The notes under the pieces are model-generated. The model was not told the DNA's origin. It made no database searches and saw only the letters and a program-made list of their open reading frames with translations. This document shows, piece after piece, positions 31,419 to 40,257 of a stretch of 64,000 bases of DNA. The translations under genes were made by a program, and so were the position numbers. The stretch comes from Nocardioides sp. NBC_00368 (lineage in GTDB: Bacteria > Actinomycetota > Actinomycetes > Propionibacteriales > Nocardioidaceae), in the NCBI RefSeq assembly GCF_036090055.1, contig NZ_CP107970.1, positions 1,366,501-1,430,500 on the forward strand. Reading direction: 5' to 3'. Position 1 is the stretch's first letter; each line of letters opens with the position of its first letter.

Positions 31419-32918
31419 GTGACCGACGACACACCCGCGACCGGGCTGACCGAGCTGCACGCGCGCCGCTTCCTCACCACGGACGCGGCGCGGGCCGACA
31501 AGGTCGCCCGCTGGCACGGCAAGGGACGGCGTACGGCTCGGGAGAACATCGCCGACCTGGTCGACCCGGGCTCGTTCGTCGAGTACGGGCGGTTCATCAC
31601 CGCGGCCCAGGAGCAGCGTCGCGACCTGGCCGACCTCGTCGTCGAGACGCCCGCCGACGGGATCATCGGTGGCACCGCGACGATCGACGGGAAGCCGTGC
31701 GCGGTGCTGTCCTACGACTACCTGGTGATGGCCGGCACCCAGGGGATGCGTGGGCACCGCAAGTCGGACCGCCTCATCGAGATCATCGGGCGGATGCGGC
31801 TGCCGACCGTCTTCTTCACCGAGGGCGGCGGCGGTCGCCCCGGCGACACGGACATCCCGCTCGTCTCCGCGCTCGACGTCGGCTCGTTCGCGCTCTGGGG
31901 CGAGCTCGAGGGCGTCGTGCCGCGGATCGCTGTCGTCTCCGGGCGCTGCTTCGCCGGCAACGCGGTCCTCGCCGGCTGCGCCGACCTCCGCATCGCCACG
32001 CCCGACGCCAACCTCGGCATGGCCGGCCCCGCGATGATCGCGGGCGGCGGTCTCGGCACCTTCGCCCCCGAGGAGATCGGGCCGGTCAAGGACCAGACCG
32101 CCAACGGCGTCATCGACCTGGTCGTCGAGGACGAGGCGGCTGCCGTGGAGGCAGTACGCAGCATCCTCGCCTGCCTCGAGCCGAACGCCGACAGCGGCGA
32201 TGCCGTCGACCAGACCGACCTGCGCACGATCCTCCCCCACAACGACCGGGAGGCCTTCGACGTACGCCCCGTCGTCGAGACGCTCGCCGACCTCGACTCG
32301 GTCACCTGGCTCCGTGAGGCGTTTGCTCCGGAGCTGGTCACCGCGCTTGCGCGGATCGAGGGGATCGCGGTCGGCGTGGTCGCCAACCAGTCCACCCACC
32401 TGGCCGGAGCGCTGACCAGCGACGCATCGGTCAAGGCCGCCGACTTCCTCGCGCTGTGCGACCGCTGGGGTCTCCCGGTCGTCTCGCTGGTCGACACCCC
32501 TGGGTTCATGGTCGGTCCCGAGGCCGAGCGCGGCGGCCTGGTCCGGCATGCGTCCCGGATGGTCGTCGCCGGCGCCCAGCTCTCGACGCCGCTGGTCGGG
32601 GTGATCCTGCGCCGCGGCTACGGCCTCGGCGCCCAGGCGATGCTCGGCGGCAGCACCCACCGCCCGCTGCTCACCGTCGCCTGGCCCGACGCCCACCTCG
32701 GCCCGATGGGCCTGGAGGGTGCCGTACGCCTCTCCATGGCCGCCGAGCTCGCCGCGATGCCCGAGGCGGAGCGCGAGGAGCGGGTGGCCGCCCTCACCGA
32801 GGAGTACCGCAAGCAGGCCAGCGCACTCAACGCCGCACGGGTGTTCGAGATCGACGACGTCATCGACCCCGCCGAGACACGTGCCGTCGTGGCGGCGACC
32901 CTCCAGCGAGCCCGATAA
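31419..32918 (+). CDS. Acyl-CoA carboxylase carboxyltransferase (beta) subunit
   Basis: A 499-residue carboxyltransferase with both crotonase-like domains: N-terminal part (KGRRTARENIADLVDPGSFVEYG, GTATIDGKPCAVLSYDY, GGGGRPGDTD) and C-terminal part (GLPVVSLVDTPGFMVGPEAERGG, MLGGSTHRPLLTVAWPDAHLGPMGLEGAV). It would transfer the carboxyl group from biotin to an acyl-CoA, together with a biotinylated alpha subunit that is not encoded in this window. Acyl-CoA specificity (acetyl, propionyl, other) cannot be told. A GTG start six bases after TATCGT (31407-31412) implies a leaderless mRNA. Confidence 0.88.
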   Translation: MTDDTPATGLTELHARRFLTTDAARADKVARWHGKGRRTARENIADLVDPGSFVEYGRFITAAQEQRRDLADLVVETPADGIIGGTATIDGKPCAVLSYDYLVMAGTQGMRGHRKSDRLIEIIGRMRLPTVFFTEGGGGRPGDTDIPLVSALDVGSFALWGELEGVVPRIAVVSGRCFAGNAVLAGCADLRIATPDANLGMAGPAMIAGGGLGTFAPEEIGPVKDQTANGVIDLVVEDEAAAVEAVRSILACLEPNADSGDAVDQTDLRTILPHNDREAFDVRPVVETLADLDSVTWLREAFAPELVTALARIEGIAVGVVANQSTHLAGALTSDASVKAADFLALCDRWGLPVVSLVDTPGFMVGPEAERGGLVRHASRMVVAGAQLSTPLVGVILRRGYGLGAQAMLGGSTHRPLLTVAWPDAHLGPMGLEGAVRLSMAAELAAMPEAEREERVAALTEEYRKQASALNAARVFEIDDVIDPAETRAVVAATLQRAR

Positions 32919-32991
32919 GCCCGCGAGCCCGCTGCGATGACGTAGCCTCCTGCCATCAGGCGGCTCTCGCCTCGGGCGAAGGGAGACTTGG

Positions 32992-33429
32992 ATGTTCTTC
33001 GGCTGGATCTTCGCGGGGATGGGCCTGCTGTTCGCGGGCATCGGGGTGTGGATCGTGGTCTGGTCGATCATCAGCCGCCAGCGGCTCTCGAGCTGGACTC
33101 CGTGGCAGGCCACGATCCGCGAGGTCGAGACGAGGACGACCTCGAGCGGCGACCACGGCAGCCGTACCCGGCTGATCGCGCACTATGAGTATCGCGGTCC
33201 CGACGGCGGCACCTATGCGAGCTCGGGTACGTTGCCCGACCGTCGGTTCCGGCTGGACGGGACGGTGCCGCCGTTGGACATCGTGGTCAACCCGCTCGAC
33301 CCGTCGAAGTCGATGATCGCGGGATCCGGCGGAGGCACCGGCTGCGCGATCGTCTTCGGGATCATCTTCGGTGGGATGGGGCTGCTGTCCGCGTGCGTCG
33401 GCCTCGGGCTCGCCCGGGCTCCGATGTGA
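32992..33429 (+). CDS. DUF3592 membrane protein
   Basis: A 145-residue protein with an N-terminal helix (FFGWIFAGMGLLFAGIGVWIVVWSI), a beta-rich outer domain (WQATIREVETRTTSS ... LIAHYEYRGPDGGTYASSG) and a C-terminal helix (AIVFGIIFGGMGLLSACVGLGLA). This is the DUF3592 plan. GGGAGA lies seven bases before ATG. The gene is flanked by a 13-base direct repeat (32938-32950 and 33427-33439). Confidence 0.8.
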   Translation: MFFGWIFAGMGLLFAGIGVWIVVWSIISRQRLSSWTPWQATIREVETRTTSSGDHGSRTRLIAHYEYRGPDGGTYASSGTLPDRRFRLDGTVPPLDIVVNPLDPSKSMIAGSGGGTGCAIVFGIIFGGMGLLSACVGLGLARAPM

Positions 33430-33517
33430 CGTAGCCTCCCGGAGGCTCTCAGCCGCGCCGCTCTACTCGGGCCGCCACCTCGGCATGGGAGGCACAGGTC
33501 GATCAGGGAGCGGACAG

Positions 33518-34018
33518 CTAATGGGCACCGTCGTCGTCCCAGATCTGCTGACCGATGTGGCTCTGGTCAGGGCCATCGAGGCCCAGCAGCTGCGCCGGGC
33601 GCTGGGTGTTCCGGTCGTCTGCCGCCTGTTCCATGATCTCCTCGGCACGCTCGGCGTTGGTGTCGTGAGGCACCACCAGCAGGCGTAGCCGATAACCGGA
33701 GGCCATCGACAGCACCACGAGGTGGGTGTCGTCGGACGGGAACGAGCCCACCTTAACGAACCCGCGTGCGGCGCGGATCTTGTGGGCGCTCGACGCTCCC
33801 CCGCCCGAGTCCCAGTCGGGCCGGGAGTACAACAGCCGCGAGATCCGGCCCACGCGATGGGGAAAGTGGTCGATCAGGTCAGCGGCCTCCTCCTGGAGGT
33901 CGCGTGACTGTGGCCACCAAGCGCCATCGAGCGGCCCCGAGCTGAAGCTGTTGTCGAGGCGGATCCGAAGCCCGACCCGAACTGCGGTCGTGTGCTCCTC
34001 TGTCGGCGACGTCGTCAT
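33518..34018 (-). CDS. DUF5994-like hypothetical protein
   Basis: A 166-residue soluble protein with the pattern of the DUF5994 family: LRIRLDNSFSSGPLDGAWWPQSRDLQEEAADLIDHFP in residues 14-50, then RISRLLYSRPDWD and GSFPSDDTHLVVLSMASGYRLRLLVVP. The family is restricted to actinobacteria and uncharacterised. Starts at ATG 34018, with AAAGG nine bases before it. Confidence 0.7.
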   Translation of the reverse strand: MTTSPTEEHTTAVRVGLRIRLDNSFSSGPLDGAWWPQSRDLQEEAADLIDHFPHRVGRISRLLYSRPDWDSGGGASSAHKIRAARGFVKVGSFPSDDTHLVVLSMASGYRLRLLVVPHDTNAERAEEIMEQAADDRNTQRPAQLLGLDGPDQSHIGQQIWDDDGAH

Positions 34019-34114
34019 GACGATCACCTTTCGTGCTGCCCTGCGAGCTCGACGAGCCCGGCTGGAAGCGTGGTTAGAACAAGTGTACGCCTCTGGCCAA
34101 CCGGAGCGGGCCTT

Positions 34115-34993
34115 CTAGATCTCTTTCAGCCGCGGCACCAGGTCCACGGCGGCCGTGGCCCAGGGAACCGGGTCGACGTACGGCGTCGGCATCAGCCCGA
34201 CGAGCGTGATCCCGAGGGCGGCGTACTCCTCCATCGACTTCAGGAACGTGTCCGGGTCCTCGACCGCGGGACCCTGGAAGAGCATGGTCTTCTCGATCGC
34301 GTCGTAGTCGGTGCCGAGGTCGTCGCAGTGCCCGCGCAGCACGTCGAGCTTGTGCTTGACGGTCGCGACCGCCTCGGGGCTGGCGGCGCCGAAGAGGTTG
34401 GTGCCCTGGCCGTACTTGGCGACCAGGCGGAGCGTCTTCTTCTCTCCGCCCCCACCGATCAGGACCGGCACCGTGCCGTTGACGGGCTGCGGCAGCGAGA
34501 TCGTCTCGGCGAGCTGGTAGTGCTTGCCCTCGTAGGCGCCGTCGTTGTCCGACCACATCTGGCGGCAGATCTCGAGGGTCTCCTCCAGGCGCTCGAACCG
34601 CTCGGCGGTCGGCGGGTAGGGCACGCCGAGGCCCTGGTGCTCACGCTCGTACCACGCCGCGCCGATGCCCAGCAGCGCACGGCCGCCGGAGAGCCGGTCG
34701 AGGGTGGTGACCGTCTTGGCGAGCAGCCCCGGGTGGCGGTAGGTCACGCCGGTGACGAGCAGGCTGAGGCGTACGTTGTCGGTGATCCCGGCCAGGTAGC
34801 CCAGTGTGGTGTAGCCCTCGAGCATCGGTTCGAAGGGGCCGCCGGCCTGCTCCATCTGGAACCAGTGGTCCATGACGGTGAGCAGGTCGACGCCACCCTC
34901 GTCTGCGATGCGGGCTGTCTCGGTCAGCTTGTCGGCGAGCGTGGTCTCCCACTCGGGGTGGGTGAACGTGAAGTAGTGGAGTCCAAGATCCAT
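34115..34993 (-). CDS. F420-dependent LLM-class oxidoreductase
   Basis: A 292-residue TIM-barrel enzyme of the luciferase-like family: MDLGLHYFTF at the N-terminus, DLLTVMDHWFQM, SLLVTGVTYRHPGLLAKTVTTLDRLSGGRALLGIGAAWYEREH (near residues 78-118) and PVLIGGGGEKKTLRLVAKYG. It belongs to the TIGR03560-type F420-dependent group, as far as I can judge. These reduce or oxidise varied substrates with coenzyme F420. Start at ATG 34993; the residues upstream in the same frame are not coding. Confidence 0.86.
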   Translation of the reverse strand: MDLGLHYFTFTHPEWETTLADKLTETARIADEGGVDLLTVMDHWFQMEQAGGPFEPMLEGYTTLGYLAGITDNVRLSLLVTGVTYRHPGLLAKTVTTLDRLSGGRALLGIGAAWYEREHQGLGVPYPPTAERFERLEETLEICRQMWSDNDGAYEGKHYQLAETISLPQPVNGTVPVLIGGGGEKKTLRLVAKYGQGTNLFGAASPEAVATVKHKLDVLRGHCDDLGTDYDAIEKTMLFQGPAVEDPDTFLKSMEEYAALGITLVGLMPTPYVDPVPWATAAVDLVPRLKEI

Positions 34994-35049
34994 ACCTTCG
35001 ACGCTACGGCTTCGAGCGCGCTCGAAGACAAGCCCCTCGCACCAAGGTC

Positions 35050-36276
35050 TCAGTCGTGGCGGGCCGTACGCAGCGGCGAACCGACCACGACTACGGCTGC
35101 GATCACGAAGACCGTCACGGCCACCCACAGCGCAGGTCGGAGTCCCAGCAGCTGGCCCACCAGACCGCCGGCCAGAGCACCCACGACCGCGCAGGTGCGG
35201 TTCGCGGATCGGATGGTCGCGTTCATGCGCCCTTGGAGCTCATCCGGTGTCACGGCCTGCCGATAGCCCAGAGAGTTGGAGTTCGAGACGCCCATGCCGA
35301 GGCCCGCCAGGAGCTGGACTGCACCGAGGATCACGAGGCCGGCCGCGGTCGGCGGTGCCAGCGCCGAGACTCCCCACGCCACCGGTGCGAGAGCGAACCC
35401 GAGCAGTGTGGCACCACCTGCACCCAGGCGGATCCCGGCTCTGACGGCCACCAGGGCTCCGATCAGGCCGCCCACGCCGGTGAACGCCAGGACGACGCCG
35501 TACGCCACCGCGCCGAGGCCCATTTCGCGCAGCGCGAACGGCGCGAACGCGGTCAGTGCCATCGCGTTGCCGATGAACCAGATGTGCGTGGAGACCGCGT
35601 GCGGGGCGATCGTGCGATGGCGGTAGATGTAGCGCACGCCGACGCCGATGTCGCCCAGCACCTGGGCCGGCGTGCTCGGTCGACGCGGTAGCGGCGGCTC
35701 CTCGACGCGTACCCGAGCGTTCATCACCGCACCGAGCGCACAGGTGAGCGCGTCGGCGAGGATCGTGAGCGGCGCTCCTATCACGGCAATCAGCCCGCCG
35801 CCGAGGGCCGGGCCCGATGTCATCGCGACGGTGTCGCCCTGATCGATGCGGGCGTTGGCCGAGAGTAGCGTTCGCATCGGCACCAGGCGGGGAAGGAAGG
35901 ACTGCCGCGCCGCGATCTCGACGACCGAGAGCGCCCCGACTACGAAGAGCACGACAGCGACGACGAGCAACGAGAGCGCGTCGGCCAGCCAGAGCGCCGG
36001 GATCGCCAGCAGAGCGACCGCCTGAGCCGCGTTCGACCAGACCAACAGTGGTCTGCGCCGAACCCGATCGACCAGGACGCCGGCGAACAGTCCCAAGAAG
36101 GCATACGGCAGCACCCTGGCTGCGTTGACGAACCCGACCTCCGCCGGAGTGGCGACCAGCACCTGGACGACGAGCACCTGAATCGCGACGGTCGAGACCG
36201 CGGTGCCGAACGAGCCCGTCGTAGAAGCGGTCCAGTAGCGAACGAAGGCAGGAATGCGCATCGCCTCGTCGCTCAT
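35050..36276 (-). CDS. MFS transporter (MFS_3/enterobactin-exporter type)
   Basis: A 408-residue transporter with twelve hydrophobic segments. The motif VLVDRVRRRPLLVWSN between helices 2 and 3 is the loop of MFS proteins, and the overall plan (FVRYWTASTTGSFGTAVSTVAIQVLV at the start) matches the EntS-like exporters. Export of a drug or siderophore is likely; nothing identifies the substrate. Starts at ATG 36276 (SDEAMRIPAF); ATG 36261 is an alternative. Unit preceded by the terminator at 36306-36346. Confidence 0.87.
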   Translation of the reverse strand: MSDEAMRIPAFVRYWTASTTGSFGTAVSTVAIQVLVVQVLVATPAEVGFVNAARVLPYAFLGLFAGVLVDRVRRRPLLVWSNAAQAVALLAIPALWLADALSLLVVAVVLFVVGALSVVEIAARQSFLPRLVPMRTLLSANARIDQGDTVAMTSGPALGGGLIAVIGAPLTILADALTCALGAVMNARVRVEEPPLPRRPSTPAQVLGDIGVGVRYIYRHRTIAPHAVSTHIWFIGNAMALTAFAPFALREMGLGAVAYGVVLAFTGVGGLIGALVAVRAGIRLGAGGATLLGFALAPVAWGVSALAPPTAAGLVILGAVQLLAGLGMGVSNSNSLGYRQAVTPDELQGRMNATIRSANRTCAVVGALAGGLVGQLLGLRPALWVAVTVFVIAAVVVVGSPLRTARHD

Positions 36277-36305
36277 GCGGAGTGAGTCTATGGCGCAAGA
36301 ACTGC

Positions 36306-36346
36306 GACGGCGCTGTGCCTTCGACTGATCGAGGCACAGCGCCGTC
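36306..36346 (-). terminator. Strong terminator of the S37-type peptidase gene
   Basis: Perfect 14-base arms GACGGCGCTGTGCC (36306-36319) and GGCACAGCGCCGTC (36333-36346), 13-base loop, 28 bases after the peptidase stop. Confidence 0.75.
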
Positions 36347-36373
36347 ACCAGATCTGGTTCAGCGCAAACCGAT

Positions 36374-37792
36374 TCAGCGCATGCGACGCTCCTGACGCAG
36401 GTTGAGCTTGTCGAGCTTGGCGTCGTAGGTGGCAAGCGGCTTCGCCTTCGTCGCGTCGGCCTCGACCGCGGCGGTCGCGACGCCGGCCCACTCCAGGATC
36501 CGGGCGGTGGCGAGCTCACGCTCGTCGGCGACCAGACCGGCCACGTTGGCGCCGTGGTTCATCCCCGGCGCGGTGAAGACGTAGGAGTCGGTGGCAAAGA
36601 ATCCCGGGCGGAAGCGCTCGGCACCCCACGGGTCGGCCTCGCCGTAGACGAAGAGCATCTGGTGGGCGTGCCTGCGCACCCACGAGTCGACGTCACGCAT
36701 CGCGGAGGGGTCGAACCGCATGTCGATGTCGCGCGGGACGAAGCTGCGCGGCGGCTGGTAGCCGTAACGGATGAGCTCGTCCTCGATGTGCGGGAAGCCG
36801 ATCGTCGGCGCGCCCAGCTCGGTGCCGGCCTGGTAGTAGTAGGGCGTGTAGGGGCTCAGGCCCTGATCGGTGTAGAAGCCGAAGCCCGAGTAGTAGTCGA
36901 TCGAGTCCCAGATCGCCTGGTCGGTGGCGGTCGCCGCGTCGGCGGGGATGTTCGAGCACTGCCCGGTGCCGGCGTACTGCCAGAAGGCCCACACGTAGTC
37001 GAGCACGACCATCTCGTACGCAGCGTCCAGGCTGCCCACGGTGTCGAAGGTGTAGCCCTCGGCTGCTGCCAGGTCCGCGTACTTCGCCTTCAGCGCCTCC
37101 CGGCGAACGAGCGCCTCGCGCTGGACGCCGTTGAGCCGGTCGCGGCAGTCCTGGGTGCCGACGGTGGCGAAGAAGTCGTCGTAGGCGGAATCCTCACGGT
37201 TGACCACGTCGTTCGGCGCGACGTAGGCGACGATGCCGTCCATGTCGCGGGGGTAGAACCGCTCGAAGTAGGTGGCCGTCATGCCGCCCTTGGAGCCGCC
37301 GGTGGCGAGCCAGTTCGCGGAGTAGATCGGCTTCAGCGCCTTGAAGATGGCGTGCTGGTCGCTGGCCGCCTGCCAGATGTCGAGGTCGTCCCAGTCGGCC
37401 GGGTCGGGGCGCGACGGGGTGAAGAAGCGGTATTCCATCGAGACCTGGTTGCCGTCCACGATCCTGGTCGGCTCGCTGCGGCCGGGGTTGGTCGAGACGT
37501 TGTAGCCGCTGGTGTGGAACACGGTCGGGCGGGCGGTGTCCTTGTGGAGCACCGTGAAGCGCTGCTGGAAGGTGTCGCCGTCGGGCCGCCGGTGGTCGAC
37601 CGGCTGGGTGAAGCTCAGGACGAAGTAGCGGTAGCCGGTGACCGGCTTCTCCTGGATGAGGCTGACGCCCTCGATGGCGAGGAGGCGGTCGAGGATGTCG
37701 TCCTCGGTGGCGGTCGCAGGGTTGGCGGGTGTGACGAGGAGCAGGGATACCAGCCCCATCGCCACCAGGATCCGGCCGATCAATGCACGCAT
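36374..37792 (-). CDS. Secreted tripeptidyl aminopeptidase (S37/PS-10 type)
   Basis: A 472-residue exported peptidase. The signal peptide is residues 1-29 (LIGRILVAMGLVSLLLVTPA ... ATA). LSFTQPVDHRRPDGDTFQQRFTVLHK marks the N-terminal domain; the nucleophile elbow is GGSKGGMTATY with Ser near residue 167; FVYGEADPWG and GMNHGAN hold the acid and base. The GGSKGGMT motif is diagnostic of the S37 (PS-10) family known in Streptomyces. It cleaves tripeptides from N-termini outside the cell. AAGGAG precedes the ATG. Confidence 0.88.
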   Translation of the reverse strand: MRALIGRILVAMGLVSLLLVTPANPATATEDDILDRLLAIEGVSLIQEKPVTGYRYFVLSFTQPVDHRRPDGDTFQQRFTVLHKDTARPTVFHTSGYNVSTNPGRSEPTRIVDGNQVSMEYRFFTPSRPDPADWDDLDIWQAASDQHAIFKALKPIYSANWLATGGSKGGMTATYFERFYPRDMDGIVAYVAPNDVVNREDSAYDDFFATVGTQDCRDRLNGVQREALVRREALKAKYADLAAAEGYTFDTVGSLDAAYEMVVLDYVWAFWQYAGTGQCSNIPADAATATDQAIWDSIDYYSGFGFYTDQGLSPYTPYYYQAGTELGAPTIGFPHIEDELIRYGYQPPRSFVPRDIDMRFDPSAMRDVDSWVRRHAHQMLFVYGEADPWGAERFRPGFFATDSYVFTAPGMNHGANVAGLVADERELATARILEWAGVATAAVEADATKAKPLATYDAKLDKLNLRQERRMR

Positions 37793-37886
37793 GTGGGGTC
37801 TCCTTCGGTGCGGGGTGCTCGGCAACCTAGCCGACCCGCGCGGGACGCACCTCCGAATTAGGGACCCGGGAAGGAAGTCGCGTCCG

Positions 37887-37906
37887 GTTGCCTTCTAGAA
37901 GGCAAC
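37887..37906. promoter_or_regulatory. 20-bp perfect palindrome upstream of the PPOX gene
   Basis: GTTGCCTTCT-AGAAGGCAAC is fully self-complementary with no spacer. It lies 39-58 bases before the ATG of the gene at 37945 and is a likely binding site for a dimeric repressor (for example HxlR or MarR type). No matching regulator gene is next to it. Confidence 0.6.
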
Positions 37907-37944
37907 GACCATCTGGGCAACGCCCGACGAGGAGGCGCTTCACC

Positions 37945-38367
37945 ATGACGTTCGACCCGCACGAGCTGCTCGCCACGACCCGCCACGGGATCCTTGCCAC
38001 GATCAAGGCGAACGGGCTCCCGCAGCTCTCGCCGGTGTGGCAGTACTACGACCGCGAGCGCGGCGAGATCCTCATCTCGACCCGCGAGGGGCTGGTGAAG
38101 ACGAAGAACCTGCGCCGAGACCCGCGGGCGGCGATCGAGGTCGACGGCCCGGGCGGGCGTTCCTGGGCGACGGCCGAGGGCACCGTCACGCTGACAGGCC
38201 CGGGCACCGCTCCGGATGGACCGGAGGTCGACGCGCTCGTCGACTACTACCGTCGCGGTGCCGGCGAGCACCCCGACTGGGACGAGTATCGCGAGGTGAT
38301 GGTCAAGGACCGCCGCGTGCTCATCACCATCGCGGTCAGGAAGGTGTACGGCGCCGACCTGGGCTGA
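37945..38367 (+). CDS. PPOX-class F420-dependent oxidoreductase
   Basis: A 140-residue split-barrel protein of the pyridoxamine-5'-phosphate-oxidase-like family: LLATTRHGILATIKANGLPQLSPVWQYYD, then ISTREGLVKTKNLRRDPRAAIEVD and the C-terminal RVLITIAVRKVYG. The first motif is typical of F420H2-dependent reductases (TIGR03618-like) of actinobacteria. GAGGAGG precedes the start; the longer frame from 37888 runs through the palindrome and is not used. Confidence 0.86.
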   Translation: MTFDPHELLATTRHGILATIKANGLPQLSPVWQYYDRERGEILISTREGLVKTKNLRRDPRAAIEVDGPGGRSWATAEGTVTLTGPGTAPDGPEVDALVDYYRRGAGEHPDWDEYREVMVKDRRVLITIAVRKVYGADLG

Positions 38368-38393
38368 ACCCCGTCACCTGAAACCACCTGGGG

Positions 38394-38420
38394 CCGGCCG
38401 AGCGCTCCTCGCTCGGCCGG
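38394..38420. terminator. Bidirectional terminator
   Basis: Perfect 11-base arms CCGGCCGAGCG (38394-38404) and CGCTCGGCCGG (38410-38420) with a 5-base loop between the PPOX gene and the convergent SPW gene. Confidence 0.75.
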
Positions 38421-38445
38421 TCGATTCGGGACGATTCCGCGGACG

Positions 38446-38880
38446 TTACCTACGCGGATTGAAGAATGTGCCGAACCCGGACGAGCCGAGTCCGCACAGC
38501 ATGATGACGGCTCCGACAATGACGTTCGAAGCGATCATTCCTCCGGTCGTGTCGACGCCGTTCATGAGCCACGGCGAGACGATCGCCCATGCACCCATGA
38601 GCGGAACGGTCCAGGCCAGACCGTGTGTGCGGCCGAACGCCGACGCGAACCCGAGCGCCAGCAGTGCAACCGCGAGACCGATGATCAGGTTGCTGACCAT
38701 CAGCGGAGATGCCGTGGTGTTGAAGCCCACGATCCACGGCGATACGGCCAGATAGAGGCCGGCCAGCATCGTGACACCATCGACCACCTGGGCGGTGGCG
38801 GAGGATCCGGTCAGATCGAACCGGTCCCGAAGTGCCGCGATGTCTGGGTGTTCCTGAATGGACAGGTTTTCAGATGACAT
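38446..38880 (-). CDS. SPW repeat membrane protein
   Basis: A 144-residue protein with four helices in two repeats, each containing the SPW motif (VSPWIVGF near residue 46, VSPWLMNG near 103), the defining feature of the SPW repeat family. An N-terminal soluble tail of about 25 residues precedes (SIQEHPDIAALRDRFD). The role is unknown; in actinobacteria they are often stress-induced. Strong ribosome-binding site GGAGGTGA before ATG 38880. Confidence 0.85.
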   Translation of the reverse strand: MSSENLSIQEHPDIAALRDRFDLTGSSATAQVVDGVTMLAGLYLAVSPWIVGFNTTASPLMVSNLIIGLAVALLALGFASAFGRTHGLAWTVPLMGAWAIVSPWLMNGVDTTGGMIASNVIVGAVIMLCGLGSSGFGTFFNPRR

Positions 38881-39119
38881 TTTGATTCACCTCCTCAGCC
38901 CAATGCCAGAGGAAACACTGTGTCCTGCCCTGATTGTAGGCCCGCGACAGCGCGTTCAAACCACCCATCTCGGTGGCATTCGAGAGCAAAAGGTCCTCTC
39001 GATTCGGTGCCCGTAGACCTGCGCCAGACGCGTGACCTCGGGGTGCCGGGCTTGAATGCGGCCGATCGGTGAGGAATGGTGGAGCGGGTACTCCGTACCC
39101 AACCATGGAAGATCTCGAC

Positions 39120-39395
39120 ATGCTTCAGCTGACCGAGAACGCCACCACGATCGTCCGCTCGATCTCCGAGCAGTCCCAGGGCGCCGGCCTCCGGCTCGCC
39201 TCCAACGCAGAACCGGACGGTGCTTTGAGCGCCGCGCTGGTCCCCGAGGCCGAGGCCCAGGACCAGGTCATCGAGCAGGAGGGCGCACGGGTCTTCCTCG
39301 ACCAGGGCGCCGCCGCCGAGCTCGACGACAAGGTCCTCGACGCCGGGATGGATGCCTCCGGCAACGTACAGTTCGGGATCTCCCAGCAGGGCTGA
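39120..39395 (+). CDS. HesB/IscA-like protein lacking cysteines
   Basis: A 91-residue protein with the layout of A-type iron-sulfur carriers (MLQLTENATTIVRSISEQ, GAGLRL, ... EGARVFLDQGAAAELDDKVLDAG, FGIS). It has no Cys at all, so it cannot bind a cluster like IscA; such Cys-less relatives occur in actinobacteria with unknown role. ATG 39120 fits family N-termini better than ATG 39105 and has GGAAG before it. The terminator at 39407-39455 follows. Confidence 0.75.
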   Translation: MLQLTENATTIVRSISEQSQGAGLRLASNAEPDGALSAALVPEAEAQDQVIEQEGARVFLDQGAAAELDDKVLDAGMDASGNVQFGISQQG

Positions 39396-39406
39396 TCCCC
39401 GACCCG

Positions 39407-39455
39407 GACACGCCGGGGCGCGCCGCACTCGCGGCGTGCTCCGGCGTGTCTCTTT
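39407..39455 (+). terminator. Rho-independent terminator
   Basis: Arms GACACGCCGG (39407-39416) and CCGGCGTGTC (39441-39450) with further GCGCCGC/GCGGCGT pairing inside, followed by TCTTT. Confidence 0.8.
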
Positions 39456-39498
39456 GTGTGCCTGCGCACGGCTCGACGCACGCGTAGGGTCGGTAGAC

Positions 39499-40248
39499 AT
39501 GAGCACCGCTGGCGTACCTGCCTGGTTCCATCTCTTCCTCGACGTGCCGCGCCCGCGGTGGGAGGAGGCGGTCGGGTTCTGGTCGGCTGCGACCGGCTGG
39601 GCGGTCTCGCCACCCAGGGGCGAGGACGAGCAGTTCGTCACCCTGGTACCGCAGACGGGCGATGCCTGGCTGAAGCTGCAGGCTCTCGACGAGAACGAGC
39701 CACGGATCCATGTCGACCTCGACGCCGCCGATCGCGAGGCCGCCGTCCAGCGGTCGACGTCCCTCGGGGCACAAGCGGCATGGACGTACGACGGGGTGCC
39801 GGTGATGCGCTCCCCCGGTGGACTGCTCTTCTGCCACACCCTCGGCGAGGGGACCGACCCGCGGTTCGCGCGCTCGGAGCCGGAGCGGGTGGTCGACCAG
39901 ATCTGTATCGACATCCCCCGCAGCCGCTGGGACGAGGAGGTCGCCTTCTGGGCAGCAGTCACCGGACGGACTCCGGAGCAGACCAAGTCCCCCGAGTTCG
40001 TACGCCTCGTCGACCCCGACGCGCACGGCGGACTCCGGATCCTGCTGCAGCTGCTCGAGGACGCGGACGGCGAGGTCCAAGCACACCCCGACCTCGCGGT
40101 CGCCCACCGTGCCTCGGAGACCTGCCGTCATGAGGCGCTCGGCGCCGAGACGGTCGGCGTCTTCGAGTGGTGGACGGTCATGCGGGCGCCGTACGGACAG
40201 GTCTACTGCCTCACCGATCGCGACCCGCTGACCGGCAAGGTGTCCTAG
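39499..40248 (+). CDS. Two-domain VOC family protein
   Basis: A 249-residue protein with two glyoxalase-like domains in tandem: residues 8-120 (FHLFLDVPRPRWEEAVGFWSAATGW ... ) and 130-245 (QICIDIPRSRWDEEVAFWAAVTGR ... VMRAPYGQVYCLTDR). Each keeps the fold, but the metal-binding His/Glu set is only partly evident. The function is unknown. A -10 TAGGGT (39485-39490) ends eight bases before ATG: leaderless. The following EEP gene starts nine bases after its stop and has its own -10. Confidence 0.83.
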   Translation: MSTAGVPAWFHLFLDVPRPRWEEAVGFWSAATGWAVSPPRGEDEQFVTLVPQTGDAWLKLQALDENEPRIHVDLDAADREAAVQRSTSLGAQAAWTYDGVPVMRSPGGLLFCHTLGEGTDPRFARSEPERVVDQICIDIPRSRWDEEVAFWAAVTGRTPEQTKSPEFVRLVDPDAHGGLRILLQLLEDADGEVQAHPDLAVAHRASETCRHEALGAETVGVFEWWTVMRAPYGQVYCLTDRDPLTGKVS

Positions 40249-40257
40249 CCTGGAGAT

